Shown here: one piece after another, positions 45,321 to 54,210 of the stretch
Numbering within the stretch: position 1 is the stretch's first letter
Layout of the letters: each line of letters starts with the position of its first letter
NCBI RefSeq assembly: GCF_000725545.1
Contig: NZ_JNZP01000015.1
Span: 395,712-459,711, forward strand
Direction of reading: 5' to 3'
Length of the DNA: 64,000 bases
Source of the DNA: Streptomyces exfoliatus
Lineage (GTDB): Bacteria; Actinomycetota; Actinomycetes; Streptomycetales; Streptomycetaceae
Program-made: the position numbers and the translations under genes
Notes under the pieces: generated by a model
What the model was told of the DNA's origin: nothing
What the model saw: only the letters and a program-made list of their open reading frames with translations
The model's database searches: none

Positions 45321-46709
45321 ATGGCTCCCCAGATCAGCGTCCCGCAGACAGCTCTCGCCGGACTTCGCGAGGATCTGGCCGGTGAGGTGTTCGTACCCGG
45401 TGATCCGGGCTACGACGAGGCCAGGGTGGTCCACAACGCCATGATCGACCGGCGTCCGGCCGTCATCGCGCAGTGCGCGACCCAGGAGGACGTCTCCAAC
45501 GCGATCCTGTTCGGCCGCGAGACGGAGCTGCCCGTCGCGGTGCGCGGCGGCGGGCACAGCGTCGCCGGCACGTCCGTCGTGGCCGACGGCCTCGTCGTGG
45601 ACCTCCGCCGGATGCACGCGGTCGTCGCGGACCCTGAGCACATGACGGTACGGGTCGAGGGCGGCGCCACCATGAGCCATCTCGATCACGCGACCCAGCC
45701 CTTCCGGCTGGCCACCACCGGTGGGCGGGCGTCCACGACCGGCGTCGGCGGGTTCACCCTGGGCGGCGGATCGGGCTGGCTGGAGCGGAAGTTCGGCCTC
45801 GCGAGCGACAACCTCCTGGCGGCGGATCTGATCACCGCCGAGGGCAAGCACGTGCACACCGACGCGGAGGAGAACCCGGAGCTGTTCTGGGCCCTGCACG
45901 GCGGCGGCGGGAACTTCGGGGTGGCCACCTCGCTCACGCTGCGCCTGCACGAGCTGCCGGAACTGAGCTTCTCGATGCTGTTCTTCAAGCCGGAGAAGGC
46001 TCCCGAGGTGGTGCGCACGTTCCGCGACCTCATCGGGTCCGCCCCCGACGACGTGGGCGGCGGGGTCATCTACTTCCCCGCGCCGCCCGCGCCGTTCGTC
46101 CCCGAGCACCTGGTCGGCGAGCTGCTCTGCGGCACGCTCCTCACGTACACCGGTCCCGTGGCCGGGGTCCGGGAACTCTCGGCGCCGCTGTTCGCCCTCG
46201 GACCCGTCGTCGAGATGGTCATGGACATCGCCTACACCGATCTCCAGTGCATGCTCGACGACCCGCCCGGTCTGCGGAACTACTGGTCGGCGGAGTACCT
46301 GAGCGAGCTTGCCGACGCGGCCGTGGACATCTACTGCGAGCGGGCGCTGAAGATCCCGCCGCCCACCGCCTGCCAGCACGTGCTGTTCCCGCTGGGCGGC
46401 GCGGTGGCGGCCGGCCGGCCCGACGACCCGATTCCCTGGCGTACCGCGCCCTGGGCCGTCCATCCCTTCGCGACCTGGACGGACCCGGCCGACGACGAAC
46501 GGGCGATCCGGTGGGTGCGGGACGTGCGGGCCGACGCGAGGCCGTGGTCGACCGGAGCCGTGTACCTGAACTTCATCGGCTCCGAGGGCGAGAAGCGGGT
46601 CGTCGAGGGCTTCGGCGCCGACAACTACCGGCGCCTCGCCCGGGTCAAGGCCGCCTACGACCCCGACAACGTCTTCCACTTCAACCACAACATCGCGCCG
46701 GCCGCCTGA
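45321..46709 (+). CDS. Berberine-bridge-type FAD-linked oxidoreductase
   Basis: 462 residues. An FAD-binding PCMH domain (about 40-210) carries GGGHSVAGTS, whose His is the usual covalent FAD attachment site. At the position where bicovalent members have Cys (CGTVGVGG) the sequence reads ASTTGVGGF, so it appears mono-covalent. The C-terminal BBE segment is present (YDPDNVFHFNHNI). Such enzymes oxidise sugars, alkaloids or other alcohols and amines using O2. A GGGGGG-type SD precedes the ATG. No signal peptide. Confidence 0.92.
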   Translation: MAPQISVPQTALAGLREDLAGEVFVPGDPGYDEARVVHNAMIDRRPAVIAQCATQEDVSNAILFGRETELPVAVRGGGHSVAGTSVVADGLVVDLRRMHAVVADPEHMTVRVEGGATMSHLDHATQPFRLATTGGRASTTGVGGFTLGGGSGWLERKFGLASDNLLAADLITAEGKHVHTDAEENPELFWALHGGGGNFGVATSLTLRLHELPELSFSMLFFKPEKAPEVVRTFRDLIGSAPDDVGGGVIYFPAPPAPFVPEHLVGELLCGTLLTYTGPVAGVRELSAPLFALGPVVEMVMDIAYTDLQCMLDDPPGLRNYWSAEYLSELADAAVDIYCERALKIPPPTACQHVLFPLGGAVAAGRPDDPIPWRTAPWAVHPFATWTDPADDERAIRWVRDVRADARPWSTGAVYLNFIGSEGEKRVVEGFGADNYRRLARVKAAYDPDNVFHFNHNIAPAA

Positions 46710-46732
46710 GGGCCCATGGGTCCGTCCGGGTG

Positions 46733-48388
46733 TCACCTCAGGGCGTCGATCACCTCCCTCGCGGCCCGCTCGCCCTCCGTGGCCCCGCCTTCCATGAAGC
46801 CCTGGAAGTCGTACGAACAGTGCTCGCCGCCGATGTGGACGTTGCCCTGGGCGGTGCCCTCGTACCCCGCGTACCGGTGGAGGTAGCCCACGGGCCAGCA
46901 GGAGTACGCGCCGAGCGCGTACGGGTTCTTGTGCCAGGCGGAGAGCTGGGCGCGGCCGGTGTACGCCCTGGAGGTGCCGGGGAAGAAGGCGTCGATGCCC
47001 GCCAGGTAGCGGGTGACGAGGCCGCGCACGTACGGGTCGGACTCGGTGGAGAACGGCCCGGCCGGGTTCAGGGCCTTGGCCAGGGTGCCGCCGTTGTACT
47101 GGATGAGGATGCCGCCGGTCCCGCCCTGGATCTTGGTGGTGTCCCAGGTCTGCTGCACCTCGCTGTCGGTGAAGCAGTCGCCGGCGGAGACGCCCGGCCA
47201 GGCTCCGGTGCCCCGCCAGGGCCGGGTGCCGAACTGCATGTTGAGCTTGGTGCAGTAGCCCATCCTCGCGTCGCGCAGCAGGTTCGTCATGAGCGGGTCG
47301 AACCCGGCCTGCGAGAAGTCGAGCTGCTTGAGGATCGGCAGGGGCAGGCACAGGACCGTGTGGTCGGCGGTGACCGTCCGGGTGGCGCCGGCCTCGGTGA
47401 AGGTGAGCGTCTGCGTGCCGTCCGCGTTGGCCCGTACGGCGGTCAGGGACCAGCCCTGGCGCAGGGTGCCGGGCGTGAGTGCCCCGGCGATGGCGTTCGG
47501 GAGCCGGTCGTTGCCGCCGACGACGTGGTAGCGCTCGTTGGAGAGCCCCCAGATGTTGAAGTTGCCGGGATTGGTCTGGTAGCCCATGAGCAGGACGAGG
47601 GCGAGCGAGGACTGTTCGGTGGTGTCGGCGCCGTACTCGACGTTGTAGGCGACGTCGATGAACTTGCCGAGCGGGGAGGAGTGTCCCCCGGGGACCCGGG
47701 TCTCGATCCACTCGTATATCGACATGTTGTCGAGTGCGGTGCCGGTGGGGGTGGTCTGGTTCCAGAGGACCTCGCCCGCCTCCGAGAGGTCGCGGCGCAG
47801 CGACTGGTAGACGGCGTGGAAGTCCTCGTCGGCCTGGTGGCGCGGGTAGTAGGCGCCGTCGAACCAGAGGACCTCCTCGGCGCCGTTGGGTCCGCCGCCG
47901 AGGAAGTCCTCGACGTCGAGCCCGAAGCGGCGGCAGAGTTCCAGGATCTTCTTGTGGCTGGTGTCGATCAGCTCGCCGCCGATCTCGGAGATCTGGCCGT
48001 ACGCCCAGTGGCCGCGCTGCGTCCACATGCGGCCGCCGACCCTGGACGGGTTGGCCTCGTAGAGGACGGGCTTGAGGCCGGCGTCCTGGAGGGTGAGCGC
48101 GGCGGTGAGGCCGGAGATCCCGGCTCCGACGACGGCGACCCGGGCGGTGGCGCCGTCGAGGGGGCGGTCCGGGGTGGTGGCGCGGGCGGGGACGGCCCCG
48201 GCCAGGCCGACGGCCCCGCCGGCGCCGACGGCGACACCGGCCGCGGCGGCGTACTTGAGCAGGGACCGGCGCCCGGGGGCGTCGGCCCGCATGCCGCGGA
48301 GCTCGTCGACGGGGAGGTTCAGCCGTCGGGCGTCGGCGTGCTCGGCGGCGAGGCGCTTCAGGAGGTGCATCGGGTTGGTGCGTGCCAT
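46733..48388 (-). CDS. FAD-dependent flavin amine oxidase, Tat-exported
   Basis: 551 residues from ATG 48388 with GGAGCG upstream. The frame remains open to 49990, but that part is antisense to the permease. A twin-arginine signal (GRRSLLKYAAAAGVAVGAGG, about residues 39-58) suggests export as a folded flavoprotein. The Rossmann loop is VAVVGAGISGLTAALTL, and the C-terminal FAD-contact motif G-G-E-H (VHIGGEHCSYDFQGFMEGG) is typical of monoamine/polyamine or L-amino-acid oxidases. It is transcribed just downstream of an APC permease, consistent with amine or amino-acid use. Confidence 0.92.
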   Translation of the reverse strand: MARTNPMHLLKRLAAEHADARRLNLPVDELRGMRADAPGRRSLLKYAAAAGVAVGAGGAVGLAGAVPARATTPDRPLDGATARVAVVGAGISGLTAALTLQDAGLKPVLYEANPSRVGGRMWTQRGHWAYGQISEIGGELIDTSHKKILELCRRFGLDVEDFLGGGPNGAEEVLWFDGAYYPRHQADEDFHAVYQSLRRDLSEAGEVLWNQTTPTGTALDNMSIYEWIETRVPGGHSSPLGKFIDVAYNVEYGADTTEQSSLALVLLMGYQTNPGNFNIWGLSNERYHVVGGNDRLPNAIAGALTPGTLRQGWSLTAVRANADGTQTLTFTEAGATRTVTADHTVLCLPLPILKQLDFSQAGFDPLMTNLLRDARMGYCTKLNMQFGTRPWRGTGAWPGVSAGDCFTDSEVQQTWDTTKIQGGTGGILIQYNGGTLAKALNPAGPFSTESDPYVRGLVTRYLAGIDAFFPGTSRAYTGRAQLSAWHKNPYALGAYSCWPVGYLHRYAGYEGTAQGNVHIGGEHCSYDFQGFMEGGATEGERAAREVIDALR

Positions 48389-48414
48389 GGGGCGCTCCTG
48401 TGAGGGAAGAGGGA

Positions 48415-49929
48415 TCAGCTCTGGGGTACGGCGGTGGGAACCGGGGCTTCCTCGGCGGGGCGCTCGGCGGCGTCCTCCAGGACGATCCGGCCGATGATCT
48501 CGTACCGCTCGGGCCGCTTGGCCTTGAGGTAGAAGCCGAGGCCGAGACCGCCGAAGAAGACCAGGCCGACGATCCAGGGGATCGCCTTGAAGAAGAGGGA
48601 GTCGGCGGCGAGGCCGGCCGCGGTCTCCATGTTCATGATCAGCAGGACCACCACGGCGATCATGCCGACACCGCCGAGGAGCGGGGCGGTGAGCGTCTTG
48701 AACCAGTGCCGGTCCTCGGGGTGGTTCTTGCGGAAGTAGCCGATGACGGCGAAGGAGCAGAGGGTCTGGACGATGAGGATCGCCATCGTGCCGAGGATCG
48801 CGAGCAGCGTGTAGAGGTGGATGTACGGGTCCTGGCCGGTGAGCCAGAAGGCGGCGACGAGGCCGACGGCGATGGCGCTCTGCACGTAGGAGGCGATGTA
48901 CGGCGAGCCGTGCCTGGCGTGCGTCCGGCCGAGCGCCGGGTGGAGGAAGCCCTCGCGGCCGATGGCGTACAGGTAGCGCGAGGCGCACTGGTGGAAGGCC
49001 ATGCCGCAGGCGAAGGAGCCGGTGAGCAGCAGCCACTGGAAGGCGTCGACGGCCCAGGCTCCGATGAAGCTCTGGGTGGGCGCGAAGAAGAGGTCGAGGG
49101 GGGAGGCGGAGGCGGACAGTTTCACCGATCCGGCCAGGCCGTTGCCGGCGATCGTCATCCACGAGACGTAGATGTAGAAGATGCCGACGCCGATGACGGA
49201 GATGAGGGTGGCGCGCGGGATGACCTTCTTGGGGTTGCGCGACTCCTCGCCGTACATGGCGGTCGACTCGAAGCCGACCCAGGACCAGAAGGCGAAGAAG
49301 AGACCGAGGCCGGCGGAGGAGCCGGTGAAGGCGTTCACGGGGTTGATCGGCTCGACGGGTATGCCCTCGGGGCCGCCGCCCGCGATGAGTACGGCGGTGG
49401 CGACCGCGAAGAGGACCGCGATCTCGGCCACCAACATCACGCCGAGCGCCTTGGCGGTCAGGTTGATGTCGAAGTACGACAGGACGGCCGTCACGGCCAG
49501 CATGACCGCCGCGTACAGGATCCACGGCACGTCCACGCCGAACTGGTCCGCGACCGTCGTCTTGGCGAAGTACGCGAAGACGCCGACGATGGAGGCCTCG
49601 AAGACGATGTAGGCGAGGACCGCGAGCATGCCGGAGGCCATGCCGGCGATCCGGCCGAGACCGTGCGAGATGTAGCCGTAGAACGCGCCGGCGGCGGTGA
49701 TCCGCTTGGCCATCGCCACGTATCCGACCGAGAAGACGGTCAGGACGAGCGTCGCGAAGAGGTACCCGGCGGGAGCGCCGGTGCCGTTGCCGAAGCCGAC
49801 GGCGATGGGGAGGTTGCCGGTCATCGCGGTGATCGGAGCCGCGGTGGCCACGGCCATGAAGACGACGCCGACGAGACCGACCGAGTTCGCCTTCAGCCGG
49901 TGGACCTCTGGGGTGGAGTTCTTTGCCAT
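48415..49929 (-). CDS. APC-family amino acid/amine permease
   Basis: 504 residues from ATG 49929. About twelve transmembrane helices are evident, and the N-terminal helix 1 motif is GLVGVVFMAVATAAPITAMT, typical of the APC superfamily with its broken helix and GxG substrate site. It imports an amino acid, amine or related solute by cation coupling. It is followed 26 bp later by the amine oxidase gene and is divergent from a PucR regulator, so the three probably form a catabolic unit for an amine or amino acid. Confidence 0.92.
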   Translation of the reverse strand: MAKNSTPEVHRLKANSVGLVGVVFMAVATAAPITAMTGNLPIAVGFGNGTGAPAGYLFATLVLTVFSVGYVAMAKRITAAGAFYGYISHGLGRIAGMASGMLAVLAYIVFEASIVGVFAYFAKTTVADQFGVDVPWILYAAVMLAVTAVLSYFDINLTAKALGVMLVAEIAVLFAVATAVLIAGGGPEGIPVEPINPVNAFTGSSAGLGLFFAFWSWVGFESTAMYGEESRNPKKVIPRATLISVIGVGIFYIYVSWMTIAGNGLAGSVKLSASASPLDLFFAPTQSFIGAWAVDAFQWLLLTGSFACGMAFHQCASRYLYAIGREGFLHPALGRTHARHGSPYIASYVQSAIAVGLVAAFWLTGQDPYIHLYTLLAILGTMAILIVQTLCSFAVIGYFRKNHPEDRHWFKTLTAPLLGGVGMIAVVVLLIMNMETAAGLAADSLFFKAIPWIVGLVFFGGLGLGFYLKAKRPERYEIIGRIVLEDAAERPAEEAPVPTAVPQS

Positions 49930-49994
49930 GGCGCGAGAGCATCCTCGCGAGTGACGCAGGCCACAATCGACATGCGGTCGCACAATTCACGCCA

Positions 49995-50017
49995 GGGGGC
50001 GACGAGTTGTCGCCCCC
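49995..50017. promoter_or_regulatory. Inverted repeat between permease and pucR
   Basis: GGGGGCGAC (49995-50003) and GTCGCCCCC (50009-50017), perfect 9-bp arms around GAGTT, lie in the 161-bp divergent promoter region. It is a candidate operator for the PucR protein, or a hairpin in the mRNA leader. Confidence 0.5.
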
Positions 50018-50090
50018 GCGTACGAAGTGTCCGGTCTCGTAACCCTAGGGTGATGTCGCCGGAACACGGACGCGGGTAGCGTCCCGCCCC

Positions 50091-51719
50091 ATGGACAATC
50101 AGGGCGGGATCACCGTGCAGCGGGCGCTCGAACTCCCGGGGCTGCGCGGCGGACTCCCGGAGGTCGTCGCCGGCGCCGACCGGCTGCACCGCACGGTGCG
50201 CTGGGTGCACGCGGGCGAGGTGCCGAACATCGCGTCGCTGCTCAAGGGCGGCGAGCTGCTGCTCACGACGGGCCTCGGTCTCGGCACCCGCCCGGCCGAG
50301 CAGCGGGCCTTCGTCCGCCGGCTCGCGGACCGGGGCATCGCGGCCCTCGTCGTCGAACTGGGCCCGCGCTTCGCCCGGCTCCCGGCGACGATAGTGGAGA
50401 CCGCTCGGGCGGCGGGCCTGCCGCTGGTGCAGCTGCACCGCGAAGTCCCCTTCGTCGCCGTCACGGAGGAGATCCACACCGAGATCGTCAACGGCCACTA
50501 CGCGCTCCTGCGGCAGGCCGAGGAGGTCCACCGGCAGTGCACCGAGGCGCTGCTCGGCGGTGGCGGCATCCCGCAGGTCCTGCGGATCCTCTCCGACTTC
50601 GCCGCCAACCCGGTCTTCCTGGAGACCGCCGACGGACAGCTGCTCTACGCCGCCGGCACCGAGTCGGCGCCCGCCGACCCGCTCCAGGTGTGGGACGGGC
50701 TGCGCGGCCAGCGCGCGGCCCGCGAATCGGGCCCGCCCACCGGCACGGTCCTGGTCGACGTGCCCGGCGGCGGCCCCGGCACCGCGTCCGTACGGGCCCG
50801 CCTCGTCCTCCTCTCGGTCTCCGGCGCCCTCTCCCCCGTCCACCGGATGGCGGCCGAGCGGGCGGCCGGCCTCCTCGCGGTCGTCCTCATGCAGGCGCGC
50901 CAGGAGGAGGAACTGGCCGCGCGGGGCCGGGGCGACTTCCTGACCGACCTGGCCGAGGGCCGGATCGCGGCCGAGGACGCCCCTGCGCAGGCCCGGGTCC
51001 TCGGCTTCAAGCCGGGCGACGGCCCGCTGCTTCCCGTGGTGATGCGCCTGGCGTCGGAACTCTCGCCCTCGGGCAACTGGGCGCTCCTGGCCCGCGCGGT
51101 CCTGGAGGAACTGGCCTCCGTCGGCGTCCCGGTCCTCCTGGGCGTCCGCCCGGTGGAGGGCCGGGTGCCGCTGCTCCTCGGCCTGCGCTCGGAGTCGGAG
51201 CGCACGGCGGTCGCGGACCGCGTCGCGGCGGCGCTGCGCGCGGGCGTGGAGCGGGCGGGCCTGGAACGCTCCGGGGTGCATCCGCCGGTGGTCGTGGTCG
51301 GCGTCGCGGGCAGCTGGGCCGCGGCCTCCGCGGGCCTGCGGCACGCGGCGGAGACGGCGACGGCGGCGCAGGGCCTCTCGGAGCTGCCCTGGTATGACGC
51401 CAGGCGCCTGGACATCGACCTGCTGCTGTGGCGCCTGCACTTCCACGGGGACACGGTCCTCGCGGCGTTCGTGGACCGGGCGATCGGCCCCCTGCGGGAC
51501 CACGACCGCACGTCCCGCCCGCCGCTCCTGCCGACCCTGGAGACGTATCTGGCGCACGCGGGCCGCAAGGCGGAGACGGCCCGGGAACTCCACCTCAACC
51601 GCCAGACCCTCTACAACCGCCTGGCCCGCATCTCGGAACTCCTGGGCACGGACCTGGACGACCCCCAGACGGTCCTGGCCCTCTCCCTGGCGCTGAGAGC
51701 CCGCCGCCACACCTCGTAG
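50091..51719 (+). CDS. PucR-family transcriptional regulator
   Basis: 542 residues. An N-terminal PucR-type ligand-sensing domain (GITVQRALELPGLRGGLPEV, and GELLLTTGLGL near 60) precedes a GGDEF-like middle and a C-terminal helix-turn-helix (AHAGRKAETARELHLNRQTL, about 494-513). PucR proteins activate purine, polyamine or amino-acid catabolic genes. It is divergent from the APC permease and amine oxidase, so it is the likely regulator of both, probably via the inverted repeat at 49995-50017 (inference). Confidence 0.93.
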   Translation: MDNQGGITVQRALELPGLRGGLPEVVAGADRLHRTVRWVHAGEVPNIASLLKGGELLLTTGLGLGTRPAEQRAFVRRLADRGIAALVVELGPRFARLPATIVETARAAGLPLVQLHREVPFVAVTEEIHTEIVNGHYALLRQAEEVHRQCTEALLGGGGIPQVLRILSDFAANPVFLETADGQLLYAAGTESAPADPLQVWDGLRGQRAARESGPPTGTVLVDVPGGGPGTASVRARLVLLSVSGALSPVHRMAAERAAGLLAVVLMQARQEEELAARGRGDFLTDLAEGRIAAEDAPAQARVLGFKPGDGPLLPVVMRLASELSPSGNWALLARAVLEELASVGVPVLLGVRPVEGRVPLLLGLRSESERTAVADRVAAALRAGVERAGLERSGVHPPVVVVGVAGSWAAASAGLRHAAETATAAQGLSELPWYDARRLDIDLLLWRLHFHGDTVLAAFVDRAIGPLRDHDRTSRPPLLPTLETYLAHAGRKAETARELHLNRQTLYNRLARISELLGTDLDDPQTVLALSLALRARRHTS

Positions 51720-51775
51720 ACCACCCGGTCACGACCAGGCGGGGCGGCCCCATCCGGGCGGCGGCCCCGCCACCG

Positions 51776-52864
51776 TCACCGCCCCGCCAACTCGTCGTAC
51801 ACGCTCAGCACATGCGCCACCGTCTCGTCCTCCGTCGGCCAGGACCCCGCCTGCACCCGCCCCGCCGCCGCCAGGTCCATCCGCCGCTCCACGTCGTCGA
51901 GCAGCCCCCGCACGGCCCCGGCGAGCGCCGCCGCGTCCCCGTACGGCACCAGCTCCGCCGCGTCCCCGACGAGTTCGGGCACTCCCCCCACCGCCGTGGC
52001 GACGAGCGGTACGCCGAGCCTGAGCGCCTCCTGCGCGAGCAGCGACCGCGCCTCCCACCGGGACGGAAGCACGGCCACGTCCGCCGCGGCGAGCAGCTCC
52101 GCCACGTCCTCGCGGCGCCCGATCAGCCGTACGGGCAGCTCTTCCGCCACGATCCGCCGCTGGAGGGCGGCCCGCTCCCGCCCCTCCCCCGCGATGACGA
52201 GCAGCGGCTGCGGATCGAGCTCCCGCCATTCCCGCGCGGCGTCGAGCAGTGTCCGGTACCCCCGCCCCCGCTCCAGCGCCCCGACCGCCATCAGCAACGG
52301 CCGGTCGACGGCGCCGAGTTCGGCGCGCGCCTTGCCGTCGTGGAGGCATACGGGCCCGCGTGCGGCCGGCACGGTGACGGGCGCGAGCCGGGCGTCCCTG
52401 GCCCCCCGCCGGCGGGCCCGGTCGACCAGCTCGGAGGAGGTGGCGAGGACGACGGTCGCGGCCCGTACGGTCTTGCGCTCCAGGAGCCGCAGCACTCCGC
52501 CGCGCGCCCCGTGCACGTGGTGCCGGCTGTCCCAGGTGGTCACGAGCGGCGTCCTCCCACCACCACCGGTGCCGGACAGCGCGAGCGCGGCCCGTACGGA
52601 GGCGTGCAGGCCGTGGGCGTGGACGACGTCCGCGCCGATGCAGGCGTTGCGGAGCGCGGTGACCGTGGCGGGGTCACCGAGGCGCGGCAGCGGCACGAAG
52701 TGCGCGCCGGAACCCGCGTAGTCGTAGACGTGGTCGAGTTCGGGAGGGGCGCACACGGTCACCCGCACGCCCCTCGCCACGAGCCCCGCGGCAAGTGATC
52801 GGACGTGCGCGCTGCTGCCCGCGCTGCCGCCGCCCAGCACTTGGACCGTACGGAGCTGTGTCAC
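51776..52864 (-). CDS. Glycosyltransferase family 4 (second)
   Basis: 362 residues from GTG 52864; the frame opening at 52888 adds unlikely residues. A GT-B fold starts with VQVLGGGSAGSSAHVRSLAAG. The C-terminal sugar-nucleotide half shows GRREDVAELLAAADVAVLPS and ARSLLAQEALRLGVPLVATA, the E-x7-E region of GT4 retaining enzymes. It is placed between the PucR gene and the HNH/recN block, a place where Streptomyces carries a glycosyltransferase of unknown acceptor. No membrane segment. Confidence 0.88.
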   Translation of the reverse strand: MTQLRTVQVLGGGSAGSSAHVRSLAAGLVARGVRVTVCAPPELDHVYDYAGSGAHFVPLPRLGDPATVTALRNACIGADVVHAHGLHASVRAALALSGTGGGGRTPLVTTWDSRHHVHGARGGVLRLLERKTVRAATVVLATSSELVDRARRRGARDARLAPVTVPAARGPVCLHDGKARAELGAVDRPLLMAVGALERGRGYRTLLDAAREWRELDPQPLLVIAGEGRERAALQRRIVAEELPVRLIGRREDVAELLAAADVAVLPSRWEARSLLAQEALRLGVPLVATAVGGVPELVGDAAELVPYGDAAALAGAVRGLLDDVERRMDLAAAGRVQAGSWPTEDETVAHVLSVYDELAGR

Positions 52865-53189
52865 GCGCCCAAGGATGCCAGTCCCCACCCGGGACCGTAC
52901 GCACGTTCCGGCACCGAAGTGGCGTCGTTCCCCTGTACGGAAGGCGTACGGCTCAGTGAGTCAGCCGACGGGTTCACCCACTCGGGCGAGCGCGCGAGGA
53001 GACCTCGCACTCCCCCAGGCCGCGGCGGCGATCAGGCCCGACCGCGTGCGCTGTGAGACCGGGCCGACCGCCGGCGGCGGCGATGGCACTGCCGACGGCG
53101 GCGAGCCCTTGACTCGCCGCGTTGTCAGTGTCCTCTGCCAGGCTCTGCTGTACGGCGAGGGCCCGCAACGGGCCTCCAGGGGAGGGCAG
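52865..53189. other. Divergent intergenic region before HNH gene
   Basis: 325 bp between the glycosyltransferase start and the HNH protein start. It contains no supported gene. A TTGACT at 53109-53114 is not followed by a convincing -10 element. Confidence 0.4.
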
Positions 53190-54200
53190 ATGGCGAAGAG
53201 GCCGCGGCAGCAGTCCCGTAAGGGGGCGTCCAGGGCACCCAAGGGCGTGGCGATCTACCACGACATGAAGGTGTACGAGAACTTCGAGCGCTGCGCCCAG
53301 CGGATCTTCGAGTGCGTACGCATGGCGCAGCAGCAGTCGCCCGGGGCGCCGCGCACTCTGTACCTGGACATCCAGGGCCACCGGAACTCGGCCGGGGGAT
53401 ACGACCACGACGCCTTCGAGCTGATGAAGGACTTCGGCATGGGCTTCCTGCTGCCGTTCCTGACGGAGCTCAGCACGCCGCTGTTCCGGGTCCGCAACAA
53501 CGGTCGACAGCGCGACGACCTGCCGGACGTCCTCAGGATCGACTACCCGGACGACGGCAGCGACTACGGCTACGACGCCGCCAAGCTGGGACTGCGGCCA
53601 CGGGAGAAGAACCCCGCGGACCGCAGGTCCAAGCCGACGCTCAAAGCCATCACCGCGTATCTGGGCATGGACCAGCCCGCGTGCCTGGTGTGCTGGAGGA
53701 CGCCGGTCGAGCGGGCGCACGTGGTCCCCGAGAAGCTCGGCGGCTCACTGGACGTACGGAACTTCGCCTTGCTCTGCCCCGAGCACCACGCCGAGGCGCC
53801 CGACGTCGCGGACGCCGAGAGCTTCTGGGCCTGGATCGACTACGCGGAGCTGCGGGACAGCCCGGACAAGTGGCGCGACGCACCGGAGGAGCTCCAGGAG
53901 TGGCTGCGCGAGCGAGGCGTGCGCGTCGGCTCGCTCCCTCGGGAGGAGCAGTCCTTCTTCTCGGCGGTGAAGCGTGAGCTGAAGTCCCTGTACGGCTGGA
54001 GCGACACCGACTTCGGCTCCGTGGCCTGGGAGGACCTGATGGAGGAGTTCCACGCCGTCCTCGAATCCGCGACCGGTCGCCATTTCGCCGTGGAGAAGAA
54101 GGTCTCGACCTACGCGTGGGCCTACGACGTGGCGCGCCGCAGGGTCGCCGGTGAGGCGAGCCCCGGACAGGGAGTGGCGGCCCGTCTGCCCACTCCCTGA
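53190..54200 (+). CDS. HNH-motif protein, possible nuclease
   Basis: 336 residues from ATG 53190, with GGGGAGGG 3-7 nt upstream. An HNH zinc-finger-nuclease fold occurs at about 170-205: CLVCWRTPVERAHVVP, then N and LLCPEHH. This gives CxxC...H...N...CxxHH. The N-terminal 160 residues and the C-terminal half (helical; WLRERGVRVGS, EEFHAVLESATGRHFAVEKK) match nothing I recognise. It stands alone between a glycosyltransferase and recN on the opposite strand. It may be a standalone or defence-type nuclease, but that is speculation. Confidence 0.75.
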   Translation: MAKRPRQQSRKGASRAPKGVAIYHDMKVYENFERCAQRIFECVRMAQQQSPGAPRTLYLDIQGHRNSAGGYDHDAFELMKDFGMGFLLPFLTELSTPLFRVRNNGRQRDDLPDVLRIDYPDDGSDYGYDAAKLGLRPREKNPADRRSKPTLKAITAYLGMDQPACLVCWRTPVERAHVVPEKLGGSLDVRNFALLCPEHHAEAPDVADAESFWAWIDYAELRDSPDKWRDAPEELQEWLRERGVRVGSLPREEQSFFSAVKRELKSLYGWSDTDFGSVAWEDLMEEFHAVLESATGRHFAVEKKVSTYAWAYDVARRRVAGEASPGQGVAARLPTP

Positions 54201-54210
54201 CCCTTCGGGG

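Noticed and set aside
46733-49990. 1085-residue minus-strand frame
   Set aside because: The upper half is antisense-like to the APC permease; the amine oxidase starts at 48388 with an SD and Tat signal.
53101-53137. Promoter for the HNH gene from TTGACT
   Set aside because: No convincing -10 element at 16-18 bp spacing.
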